Positions 10,437 to 17,386 of a stretch of DNA of 35,498 nucleotides are shown here, one piece after another. The stretch is taken from NCBI GenBank assembly GCA_017889705.1, contig JAGGAB010000037.1:1-35498 (forward strand). The letters run 5' to 3'. The translations under genes were made by a program, and so were the position numbers. This stretch comes from Bacillota bacterium (GTDB lineage: Bacteria; Bacillota; Negativicutes; Sporomusales; Sporomusaceae). The notes below the pieces were generated by a model. That model ran no database searches and had not been told where the DNA came from. It worked only from the letters and a program-made list of their open reading frames with translations. Each line of letters starts with the position of its first letter. Positions within the stretch are counted from its first letter, which is position 1.

Positions 10437-10462
10437 GGGGCAGAGACTTCTCGCCTCTGCCC
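10437..10462 (-). terminator. Terminator of the kinase/ANTAR-regulator operon
   Basis: GC-rich hairpin, GGGCAGAG paired with CTCTGCCC around a short loop, 18 nt beyond the regulator stop codon. The minus-strand tail (CTTATATTTCC) is only moderately T-rich. Confidence 0.65.
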
Positions 10463-10480
10463 GCTCCCCAACATAATGGG

Positions 10481-11062
10481 TTATCGCTTGCGTGTAGCTG
10501 ACTCTACAATAGCCGCCGCTACATCCCTAATTGATTTTCGTTTACTCATACTATACTGCTGAATACGGCGGTAAGCCTCTGTCTCGGTTAAACTATAGGC
10601 ATCCATCAAAATCCCTTTGGCACGGTCAAGTATTTTTCTGGTTTCCAGTGAATTTTTAACTTCTTCCAGTTCTTTTTCTAGGTCTGCAAATTCCTTAAAC
10701 CGCGATAAGGCAATTTCCATTGCTGGAAACAAGTTAGCTTCTTTGACTGGTTTGACCAGATAAGCAAGCACACCTGAATCCTTAGCCTTTTCAACAATTT
10801 CTTTTTGGCTAAAAGCAGTCAATAATAGAACCGGTGCCAACTTTTCATTGGAGATGATTTTAGCGGCCGTAATTCCATCCATTTCAGGCATTTTGATATC
10901 CATGATAACAAGGTCAGGTTGGCATTTGCGGGCCATTTCTACCGCTTTTACGCCGTCTTGCGCTTCTCCTACTACAGTATGTCCGGCTTCTTCTAGTATT
11001 TCTTTTAAATCCATTCGTATAATTGATTCATTATCTGCAACTACTATCCGCAAAGCTTCCAT
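10481..11062 (-). CDS. ANTAR-domain response regulator (PdtaR/EutV type)
   Basis: 193 residues. Receiver domain at 1-120 with phospho-acceptor Asp55 (VIMDIKMP), Thr82 and Lys104; a helical linker (about 122-140); ANTAR RNA-binding domain at about 138-190 (ILDRAKGILMDAYSLTETEAYRRIQQYSM). Phosphorylated ANTAR proteins bind paired hairpins in mRNA leaders and prevent termination, so this is an antiterminator, not a DNA-binding regulator. The kinase gene ends 1 nt upstream, fixing the pair as cognate. No ethanolamine genes are nearby, so the regulated RNA is unknown. Confidence 0.93.
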   Translation of the reverse strand: MEALRIVVADNESIIRMDLKEILEEAGHTVVGEAQDGVKAVEMARKCQPDLVIMDIKMPEMDGITAAKIISNEKLAPVLLLTAFSQKEIVEKAKDSGVLAYLVKPVKEANLFPAMEIALSRFKEFADLEKELEEVKNSLETRKILDRAKGILMDAYSLTETEAYRRIQQYSMSKRKSIRDVAAAIVESATRKR

Positions 11063-11063
11063 G

Positions 11064-12509
11064 TTAATCCTCCTTGACCTCTTTCACACCTTCCGTAAGG
11101 CGGGGAATCGTAATAAAGGCATGAGTACCGGAACGGGAAAAAAGGCGAAATTTTCCTCCAAGGTCATTTTCAATCAGTGTCCTGACTATCTGTAATCCCA
11201 GACTATTGGTATTATCAAGGCTAAAATTCTCAGGTAAACCAATACCGTCATCATAAATATCTATTTGGTAGTTCTCTTGGGTTGTCGTAATATCAACGCC
11301 AATAAGGCCTTCCTTACGACCAACAAAACCATGTTCAATCGAATTTTGAATAAGCTCATTAATCACTAGTGCCAAACTACTTGCCTGCTCAGACGGTAAG
11401 ATAACCGTCTGCCCGTTAAATACGGTTTCAATATTAAAATTGGGTTCAAGCATATTTTGGATTACCATGTCCAGTATGTTTTTTGTAACTTCAGCCACAT
11501 CGATAATGCCTCTGTCCTGTTGGGACAAAAACTCGTGAACAACCGATATGCTCAAAATCCGGTTAACGCTTTCTCTTAAGGCAGCCTTAACTTCCGGAGT
11601 CTTGGTACGCCTGGCCTGTAGTCGCAGCAAACTGGCAATGGTTTGCAGATTATTTTTAACCCGATGATGTATCTCTTGAATTACAGCTGATTTTACCAGT
11701 AATTCTTTTTCTTTTTTTCGAAGCTCAGTTACATCGGCAATAATAAATACAGTGCGTACTACTAAATTACCGACAAAAATAGGAATCGCCCGTTGTACCA
11801 AAATCACATTACCGACAGTAGCTTCCTTTTCAAGTGGCTGACCTGTGGATAATGCCTTTTGCGCCAGTCTCATATTGACCTGGCGGTCAGATGCCCGGCG
11901 TCCGACAATCTGATTGATACCGAGAACTTTGTAAATAGCATCGGCTGCTGAATTGGCAAAAGTAACATACCCGCGTTCGTCAATAATAATAATACCATCA
12001 CGAGTACCTAACGGCCGATAAAATTTTCGTCCCATTGTTTCATCAAAGGTCGCCATAGTTAAGAGCATGGAGGCGGTTTCCACCAGCATACCATGACCCT
12101 CAGCAATTGCTTCCTGATTACTGGTTTCAAAACTTGCCGCTGCAATTATATTGCCTGTCGCATCCTTTATCGGATACACCCGCATTTCCAATGCATCCAT
12201 GCCAAGCTCCCACTCGCGCTGTCCTGCTATAGCAGTCCCATAAGAAAGCGTTCGCCATATTAGCGGTTCTTCCACAACTTGTACGGTACTGCCAAGAATA
12301 TTGGTTTTGAAATCAATATAACAGGTATTAGGTTTGGCTTGGGCAACAATGGCCAGAAAGTTGTCACTGCGTGCCTGAGCATACAGGGTAACCTGGGCGT
12401 GGGCAAGATCAGCTGCCAATCCAAGAACGCTCGCCGCATTCTCGATTACTTGTGTTTGCTGCGCGGTCAAGGCAGTTATTTTGCAGCATATATCAGCAAC
12501 TACGCCCAT
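11064..12509 (-). CDS. Sensor histidine kinase, HisKA_2 family (PdtaS/EutW type)
   Basis: About 481 residues, no membrane segment. N-terminal GAF-like sensor domain, then a PAS-like region (about 185-290), the HisKA_2 phosphoacceptor box EIHHRVKNNLQTIASLL, and an ATPase domain with NELIQNSIEHGF, DDGIGLP and GLQIVRTLI. This architecture is that of soluble kinases paired with ANTAR regulators, such as mycobacterial PdtaS, and the regulator follows 1 nt downstream. Start: ATG at 12509 after GGGGGA fits the family's N-terminus; an in-frame GTG at 12593 has no ribosome site. The signal sensed is unknown. Confidence 0.92.
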   Translation of the reverse strand: MGVVADICCKITALTAQQTQVIENAASVLGLAADLAHAQVTLYAQARSDNFLAIVAQAKPNTCYIDFKTNILGSTVQVVEEPLIWRTLSYGTAIAGQREWELGMDALEMRVYPIKDATGNIIAAASFETSNQEAIAEGHGMLVETASMLLTMATFDETMGRKFYRPLGTRDGIIIIDERGYVTFANSAADAIYKVLGINQIVGRRASDRQVNMRLAQKALSTGQPLEKEATVGNVILVQRAIPIFVGNLVVRTVFIIADVTELRKKEKELLVKSAVIQEIHHRVKNNLQTIASLLRLQARRTKTPEVKAALRESVNRILSISVVHEFLSQQDRGIIDVAEVTKNILDMVIQNMLEPNFNIETVFNGQTVILPSEQASSLALVINELIQNSIEHGFVGRKEGLIGVDITTTQENYQIDIYDDGIGLPENFSLDNTNSLGLQIVRTLIENDLGGKFRLFSRSGTHAFITIPRLTEGVKEVKED

Positions 12510-12636
12510 AAATTTCCCCCATTCAGAATTAACCAAGGTACTAATCTTTATGTATTCAACTATATCTGTAAAAATTCCTTGGTATCTGGTCACAAGTTAA
12601 ATCACCAGTACCTTAATTTGTGGACATACTTCGACA

Positions 12637-12672
12637 CTGTATATTCACCACTTACAAATGGTGAATATACAG
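12637..12672. repeat. Perfect 13-bp inverted repeat upstream of the sensor kinase
   Basis: CTGTATATTCACC (12637-12649) and GGTGAATATACAG (12660-12672), separated by 10 nt. No U-tract follows on either strand, so it looks more like an operator than a terminator. It lies between the kinase gene and the DnaA-box cluster. Confidence 0.7.
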
Positions 12673-12703
12673 CGGATTAGACATTGGGTAAAACTTTTTC
12701 TGT

Positions 12704-12854
12704 CTATCCACACCTATCTTGTTGTTATCCCCGAAGTTATCCACATTATCCACAAACTTACCCACAACACAATTGTTGTATATCGCTGCGCATTTATCCA
12801 TTTTGCACAAAATTACTCACATTATCCACAATTGTAGTATTATTGTTTTCCACA
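12704..12854 (+). promoter_or_regulatory. DnaA-box cluster
   Basis: Nine sites resembling the DnaA box, all in the same orientation. Three are exact TTATCCACA (12737-12745, 12746-12754, 12822-12830). Three have one mismatch: CTATCCACA (12704), TTACCCACA (12758) and TTTTCCACA (12846). Three have two mismatches (12725, 12794, 12813). Several starts are 9 or 12 nt apart. The cluster fills the space just beyond the tsaD stop codon. From memory, Bacillus subtilis carries non-origin DnaA-box clusters, one of them next to gcp (tsaD). No dnaA, dnaN or clear unwinding region is present, so I read this as a DnaA-titrating or regulatory cluster and not oriC. Confidence 0.82.
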
Positions 12855-13883
12855 TTACCCGCGCCCTAATTTAAGTGTCGGCAGCGCATTAAGATGGAGA
12901 TCGGCAAAATCCTGAGCTAAATACTGATAATGTGCACGGCAGGCAATCATTGCCGCATTATCGGTACACAGTACTGGCGGCGGATAAAATAACGCTATAT
13001 CATTCTGCTCAGCGGCCGCTGCCAGTTCGGTTTGCAAATAAGAATTTGCTGCCACTCCCCCGGCAATAACAAGTTGTTTAACGCCAACATGATTGGCGGC
13101 GGCTATCGCTTTTTCCACCAACACACCAACAACGGCAGCCTGAAAACTTGCGGCTACGTCAGGCACGCACACCGCATCCCCATGCTGAGCTGCGGTATTC
13201 AGGTAATTTAACACCGCCGATTTTAAACCACTAAAGCTAAACGCAAATTTATTTTCACCTTCTTGTCCCGCAAAAGCACGCGGAAACGCAATGGCATTAG
13301 GATTGCCCTCTTTGGCTGCTTTATCAATATGCGGGCCGCCAGGATAGGGGAAATTCATAACCCTGGCAATTTTATCAAAGGCTTCCCCTGCCGCATCATC
13401 ACGAGTCTGGCCCAAAAGTTCCAGTTCATTATAATCCTTGAGATGAATCAGCGAAGTATGACCACCTGACACCACCAGCGCCACAAACGGCGGCTTTAGT
13501 TCTTCATGCGCTAAAAAGTTGGCAAAAATATGTCCTTCTAAATGGTTAACCCCAATTAACGGTTTGTTAAGCGCAAAAGCCAGCGCCTTGGCAGTGGCTA
13601 CTCCTACTAAGAGTGCACCGACTAATCCCGGCCCATAAGTCACCCCAATGGCATCAACCTCAGCCATGGTGGTTCCCGCTTCCTTTAATGCCTGATCGAT
13701 AACCGGAATAACATTTTCGATATGCTTGCGCGAGGCAATCTCCGGCACCACACCACCAAATTTCTGATGTGTCGGTACCTGTGACGAAATAATATTAGAT
13801 AAAATTCTGCGGCCATTCACGACAACAGCTGCTGAAGTTTCGTCGCAGCTTGTTTCTACAGCCAATATTATGTTTTGCTTCAT
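12855..13883 (-). CDS. tsaD: tRNA N6-adenosine threonylcarbamoyltransferase TsaD
   Basis: Catalytic subunit that transfers the threonylcarbamoyl group to A37 of ANN-decoding tRNAs, working with TsaB and TsaE. 342 residues, the usual length. Seen: [11 protein letters not shown] at the N-terminus, [14 protein letters not shown], the metal-binding HLEGH motif (His114, His118), VSGGHTSL, and CTDNAAMIA near the C-terminus. GGAGGT lies 8 nt before the ATG. Its partners tsaB and tsaE-thiL lie to the right on the same strand, separated from it by the inverted SASP gene and a repeat region. The DnaA-box cluster begins at its stop codon. Confidence 0.97.
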   Translation of the reverse strand: MKQNIILAVETSCDETSAAVVVNGRRILSNIISSQVPTHQKFGGVVPEIASRKHIENVIPVIDQALKEAGTTMAEVDAIGVTYGPGLVGALLVGVATAKALAFALNKPLIGVNHLEGHIFANFLAHEELKPPFVALVVSGGHTSLIHLKDYNELELLGQTRDDAAGEAFDKIARVMNFPYPGGPHIDKAAKEGNPNAIAFPRAFAGQEGENKFAFSFSGLKSAVLNYLNTAAQHGDAVCVPDVAASFQAAVVGVLVEKAIAAANHVGVKQLVIAGGVAANSYLQTELAAAAEQNDIALFYPPPVLCTDNAAMIACRAHYQYLAQDFADLHLNALPTLKLGRG

Positions 13884-14009
13884 AAGGACAGACCTCCATC
13901 ATATGTCTGCTAATTATTACATACTCAAACAATGTATTTTAATTGCACCAGCGAGCCACATTAAAATCAAGGACAATAACATGCAGTCCAGGAAAGGAGG
14001 TGCACGCAT

Positions 14010-14210
14010 ATGGCACGCTCGAATAAACCTGTAAATCCTGGGGCTGAAAACGCTCTTGACCAAATGAAAATGGAAGTTGCTAATGAATTAGGTATTTCCG
14101 AGCGAGTTCGCAGCCAAGGATGGTCGACTATGACCTCTGCTGACTGTGGTCGTGTAGGCGGTCACATGGTTCGTAAAATGATCGAGCAATATGAATCTAC
14201 TCTCCAATAG
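14010..14210 (+). CDS. Small acid-soluble spore protein, alpha/beta type
   Basis: 66-residue DNA-binding protein that coats and protects spore DNA and is degraded at germination. Seen: family core QMKMEVANELGI (germination-protease region) and the C-terminal GRVGGHMVRKMIEQYE motif. A very strong AAAGGAGGT site lies 8 nt before the ATG, usual for these highly expressed genes. It is on the strand opposite to the tsa genes and splits that group. Expression in the forespore under sigma-G is expected from the family; I could not identify a convincing sigma-G promoter upstream. Strong evidence that the organism sporulates. Confidence 0.96.
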   Translation: MARSNKPVNPGAENALDQMKMEVANELGISERVRSQGWSTMTSADCGRVGGHMVRKMIEQYESTLQ

Positions 14211-14221
14211 ATCTTTATAGC

Positions 14222-14245
14222 CTAGGGCGGCCACAGCCGCCCTAG
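14222..14245 (+). terminator. Terminator of the SASP gene
   Basis: Perfect 10-bp GC-rich stem CTAGGGCGGC/GCCGCCCTAG with a 4-nt loop, 11 nt after the stop codon. The tail TGCTTTGT is only weakly T-rich, so some read-through into the following region is possible. Confidence 0.8.
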
Positions 14246-14451
14246 TGCTTTGTCCAGAAACTAAATTGCTCTAACCTTCTCACCTTTTTACGAAGGCAAG
14301 AACAACTTAGTCTCTGGATAAGTTCAAGTCAAAATCTTTTGGGTTCAGACGCAACTGACACGACATCACCTTTTAGCCGGCTACCGCATATGCTAAGATA
14401 CACAATCACCCTTTGAGGGCTGCGAATTAATCACGCGGCTCTCTTTTTTTT
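14246..14451 (+). ncRNA. Candidate structured non-coding RNA
   Basis: No open frame, but clear structure. The first third closes as TCCAGAAACTAA (14253-14264) with TTAGTCTCTGGA (14307-14318), one mismatch, and a nested CCTTC/GAAGG (14275-14279/14292-14296). The end is a complete intrinsic terminator at 14415-14451. No promoter of its own was found; it may be read-through from the SASP gene. I do not recognise it as 6S RNA, SRP RNA, tmRNA, RNase P RNA or a known riboswitch. It could instead be a repeat element carried with the palindrome that follows. Confidence 0.35.
14415..14451 (+). terminator. Strong intrinsic terminator
   Basis: GAGGGCTGCG pairs with CGCGGCTCTC over 10 bp (two G-U pairs) around a 9-nt loop, followed at once by eight Ts (14444-14451). 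It needs a plus-strand transcript reaching it, which supports an RNA in the preceding 200 bp. Confidence 0.75.
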
Positions 14452-14577
14452 CGAAACTGGCGATAAACGCCCATCTGCTGCGTTACTCCTGTGGGCGTTC
14501 CCTCCGACGTACTTCCCAGTACGACTACGGGTACGTCCTCGTCGTGCCTTGCATATGGACATTTCTAGCCAGTTTCG
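14452..14577. repeat. Palindromic intergenic repeat element
   Basis: 126 bp bounded by perfect 10-bp inverted ends, CGAAACTGGC and GCCAGTTTCG. The arms continue to pair imperfectly inward (CCATCTGC with GCATATGG), and a central GACGTAC/GTACGTC forms a second hairpin. The whole element could fold into one long stem. It starts directly after the T-run of the preceding terminator and ends 5 nt before the rimI stop. It looks like a dispersed, non-coding repeat (MITE- or REP-like); only one copy is in this window, so its dispersal is inferred. Confidence 0.6.
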
Positions 14578-14582
14578 GGCTT

Positions 14583-15032
14583 TTAGAGATTGTCCAGCCA
14601 CATAATCAGCGCATCTTCACCTAGTTCAGCGTAGTAGTTCGGGCGAATGCCGCGTTCGACGAAGCCACGGCGCGAATACAGGTTGCGGGCTGCCGTGTTT
14701 GACGGGCGGACTTCCAGTGTCATACTGGTTGCCCCCAGTATTTTAGCAGCAGCAATCATATGCTCTAATAACAGTGTCCCCAAACCCCGTCCCCGGCACT
14801 CAGGCAAGAGGGCAACATTGGTGACATGTGCCTCGTCTACTACACTCCAAAAACCGGCATAGCCTATCAGCTTCCCAGCTTCTTCAACAACTAAATAATG
14901 CGCCAGATCATTGCTATTTATTTCTTCTTCGAATGCCTTGCGAGACCACGGAGTAGAAAAAGACAGATTCTCTACCACCAGCACAGCCTCAATGTCCTCA
15001 ACCCGCATCGGCCTGATACATAATTCAGACAC
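14583..15032 (-). CDS. rimI: Ribosomal protein S18 alanine N-acetyltransferase RimI
   Basis: GNAT-fold N-acetyltransferase of 149 residues. Seen: acetyl-CoA loop PECRGRGLGTLLLEHMI, preceded by the TNVALLPECRG strand, and the conserved C-terminal ARNLYSRRGFVERGIRPNYY segment typical of RimI. Start: GTG at 15032, 8 nt after AAGGAG and overlapping the tsaB stop by one base; an in-frame ATG 33 nt upstream lies inside tsaB and lacks a comparable site. In Bacillus rimI also sits between tsaB and tsaD; here tsaD is separated by about 0.7 kb. Confidence 0.92.
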   Translation of the reverse strand: MSELCIRPMRVEDIEAVLVVENLSFSTPWSRKAFEEEINSNDLAHYLVVEEAGKLIGYAGFWSVVDEAHVTNVALLPECRGRGLGTLLLEHMIAAAKILGATSMTLEVRPSNTAARNLYSRRGFVERGIRPNYYAELGEDALIMWLDNL

Positions 15033-15724
15033 TAGCGGCACTCCTTGGCTTGCCGGCGTTCCCATAATTCTTCTGCCTCTGAACGTCTGATGTAGAGTGG
15101 CTCCAAAGCAGCAATATCATGTTGTATGCCCTGAGCATACATAATTTGTGCCATAACAGCTACACTCCCGGCACGCGGCATAACCACATGCGGCGGTACA
15201 GGCTGAGCAATGTCGGCTTTATGCATAACAGCAGCTTCACCTAACATTAAAAATGGCTTTTCCATTTTGGCAAGCTCGTCCTGAGCCTGCGCAAAGGACA
15301 TAACCTGAGGCGGCTTTATTTCAAAAACATTATTTTCGCGCCATTCATATAAGCCCAAATACACATTGCCCTTCTGGGCATCAAGCATAGGTGCCAGAAT
15401 TACTCCTGGAACCGGACAGGAAAACGCCAGCGCTGCCAGAGTAGGTACGCCGATAAGCGGAATATTGAGGGCATATGTTAAGGCTTTTGCTGTTGCTAAA
15501 CCAATCCTGAGACCGGTAAAAGAACCTGGCCCAATACTTACGGCAACCGCCTTTAAATTAGCTTGCTCCACTTCAGCCATTTCAAGCAGGCTGGCAATAT
15601 GAGGCATCAGCCTTTCCGAATGTGTTTTTCTGGTTTGAATCGTAAGTTCAGCCACCAGCGTGTCTGAGGTGGCAATGGCTACACTCGATACAAGGGTAGC
15701 TGTATCAACAGCAAGAATCGGCAA
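15032..15724 (-). CDS. tsaB: tRNA threonylcarbamoyladenosine biosynthesis protein TsaB
   Basis: Non-catalytic partner of TsaD in the t6A-forming complex; has the same ASKHA fold but lacks the metal-binding HxxxH. 230 residues. Seen: N-terminal ILAVDTATLVSSVA, signature SIGPGSFTGLRIGLATAKAL, and IGVPTLAALA. The start is TTG with GAGGAG 10 nt upstream, overlapping the end of the thiL-tsaE gene by 20 nt. Its stop overlaps the rimI start by one base, so the three genes are translationally coupled. Confidence 0.95.
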   Translation of the reverse strand: MPILAVDTATLVSSVAIATSDTLVAELTIQTRKTHSERLMPHIASLLEMAEVEQANLKAVAVSIGPGSFTGLRIGLATAKALTYALNIPLIGVPTLAALAFSCPVPGVILAPMLDAQKGNVYLGLYEWRENNVFEIKPPQVMSFAQAQDELAKMEKPFLMLGEAAVMHKADIAQPVPPHVVMPRAGSVAVMAQIMYAQGIQHDIAALEPLYIRRSEAEELWERRQAKECR

Positions 15725-17213
15725 CCTGTTTCAACTCCTCACAAAGCATTTGATATCGTTTTCCTACGGCCTTGAGATTAATAATACGTTCATCTGGCAG
15801 CTCACCATACTCTAAGGTCAGCCACAAATGTTCTTTTGGCAAAAACTCACTGAATCTCTCAGGCCACTCGATGATAGCGATACCACCGGCTTCCACATAA
15901 TGATCAAAGCCAATATCAGCGAGCTCAGACGGATGTTCGAGGCGATATAAATCAAAATGATATATTGCAAGATCCTGCCCGGCCTCAGTCTGGCCATCAT
16001 ATACATTTAACACGGTAAAGGTAGGACTGCTTACAACATCGGCTACCTTTAGGCCGGCTGCAATTCCCTGACTTAACAAGGTTTTGCCGGCACCAAGATT
16101 TCCGGACAAACAGATAACATCTCCAGGCTTTAGCATCTCAGCCAACGCTTGTCCAAAATTATAGGTTTCCTCTGATGATGCCGTCTTTTTCTCTATTTTG
16201 GCAGGCGGCAGTTCCTTTCGAAAGTGGTTATAGCCTTTGGCTTCAATAGCCTGGCTGTCACCATCTTCGTCAACAAGCACCACACCTTCACCTGTATCTA
16301 CAATCTCACCAATCTTAACCACTTGCAGTTCCGGCTTGGCTTTCAACAATTCTTCAAACTTCCTTGGTTCCATAGTAAATAAAAGCTGAAAATCTTCGCC
16401 GCCATACAAAGCATAATCAAGTGCCTGCTTACCTAACTTTCCGGTCGCTTCTTTCAGCTCATCGGTAAGAGGAATCTGCTTGGCATACAGCCGCACTCCC
16501 ACACCACTGGCTTTGGCTATTTCGTGCGCTTCACTGGCCAAGCCATCGCTAATATCATCCATACTGGTGGCACCGGCTGCGGCAAGTACCGGGCCTGTTT
16601 TTACCTGTGGGCGCGGCGACAAATGAGCGGTAACCAGCGGCCAGGCAAAGTCAAAATCCTCCCACTCACCGGCTGTCAGCAAATCAAGCCCTGCGCCGGA
16701 ATTTCCGAGGCAACCGGTAACGGCCACAATATCGCCAGCCTGAGCGCCTGAGCGTCTCACTAAATTAACCGGCTCTACCTCGCCGGTTACGGCAACATTA
16801 ATTACAAGTCCACTAGGACTTGAGACTGTATCACCGCCAACAATATTAACCCCAAATTCATGGCAAATCTCTTTCATGCCCTGATATAAATTCACAACAA
16901 AATCTGGCGGCGTAGTTGGCGGTAAAGCCAACGATACTACAGCATGTCGCGGCACGCCGCCCATAGCGGCAATATCGCTTAAATTAACCGCAATTGCCTT
17001 ATACCCAAGCTGCCAGGCTGTTGTAGTAGCTAAATCAAAATGCACGGATTCAACTAACATATCTGTTGTAATCAGCAGCAATTGTCGGGGTGTTGGCAGC
17101 AACACGGCAGCATCATCACCAATACCAAGAACCACACTGCCTTGGTCACTGATTGTATCTTCTTTAATTAAATCAATTAGACCGAATTCTCCTAGATTTT
17201 CAAGTTCATTCAT
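15705..17213 (-). CDS. thiL-tsaE: Fused thiamine-monophosphate kinase (ThiL) and t6A ATPase (TsaE)
   Basis: One continuous frame of 502 residues joins two enzymes. Residues 1 to about 333 are ThiL, which makes thiamine diphosphate from thiamine phosphate: GIGDDAAVL (30-38), VNLSDIAAMGG, GGDTVSSP, MDDISDGL and YGGEDFQLLF. Residues about 345-497 are TsaE, the ATPase of the t6A complex: Walker A GNLGAGKT (371-378), SSPTFTVLNVY, and EWPER (449-453). The linker is only about 12 residues. Start: ATG at 17213 after GAGGTGG. In Bacillus the two are separate neighbouring genes (ydiA, ydiB) in front of tsaB, so the fusion joins existing neighbours. Both sets of key motifs are intact. Confidence 0.93.
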   Translation of the reverse strand: MNELENLGEFGLIDLIKEDTISDQGSVVLGIGDDAAVLLPTPRQLLLITTDMLVESVHFDLATTTAWQLGYKAIAVNLSDIAAMGGVPRHAVVSLALPPTTPPDFVVNLYQGMKEICHEFGVNIVGGDTVSSPSGLVINVAVTGEVEPVNLVRRSGAQAGDIVAVTGCLGNSGAGLDLLTAGEWEDFDFAWPLVTAHLSPRPQVKTGPVLAAAGATSMDDISDGLASEAHEIAKASGVGVRLYAKQIPLTDELKEATGKLGKQALDYALYGGEDFQLLFTMEPRKFEELLKAKPELQVVKIGEIVDTGEGVVLVDEDGDSQAIEAKGYNHFRKELPPAKIEKKTASSEETYNFGQALAEMLKPGDVICLSGNLGAGKTLLSQGIAAGLKVADVVSSPTFTVLNVYDGQTEAGQDLAIYHFDLYRLEHPSELADIGFDHYVEAGGIAIIEWPERFSEFLPKEHLWLTLEYGELPDERIINLKAVGKRYQMLCEELKQVADSCC

Positions 17214-17386
17214 GGAAACACCACCTCTATGGCTGCATAATGTTTCTAATAAATTCTCTTTTATGTAAGTATTTCCTGCAAGAATAGTATACCTAAACAC
17301 GAAAAAAAGTTGTACTCATAGAGGATTTATCCTTATCATTATCAAATTTATTCCACCATAGTTTGAAAATCCCAGGAGGACTTTGT

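Noticed and set aside
12700..12860. The DnaA-box cluster as the chromosomal origin
   Set aside because: No dnaA, dnaN or rpmH nearby and no convincing AT-rich unwinding region; a non-origin cluster fits better.
13884..14009. A sigma-G promoter for the SASP gene
   Set aside because: A CATTAAA-like -10 and a TGTATT-like -35 can be found, but their spacing (20 nt) is wrong for sigma-G.
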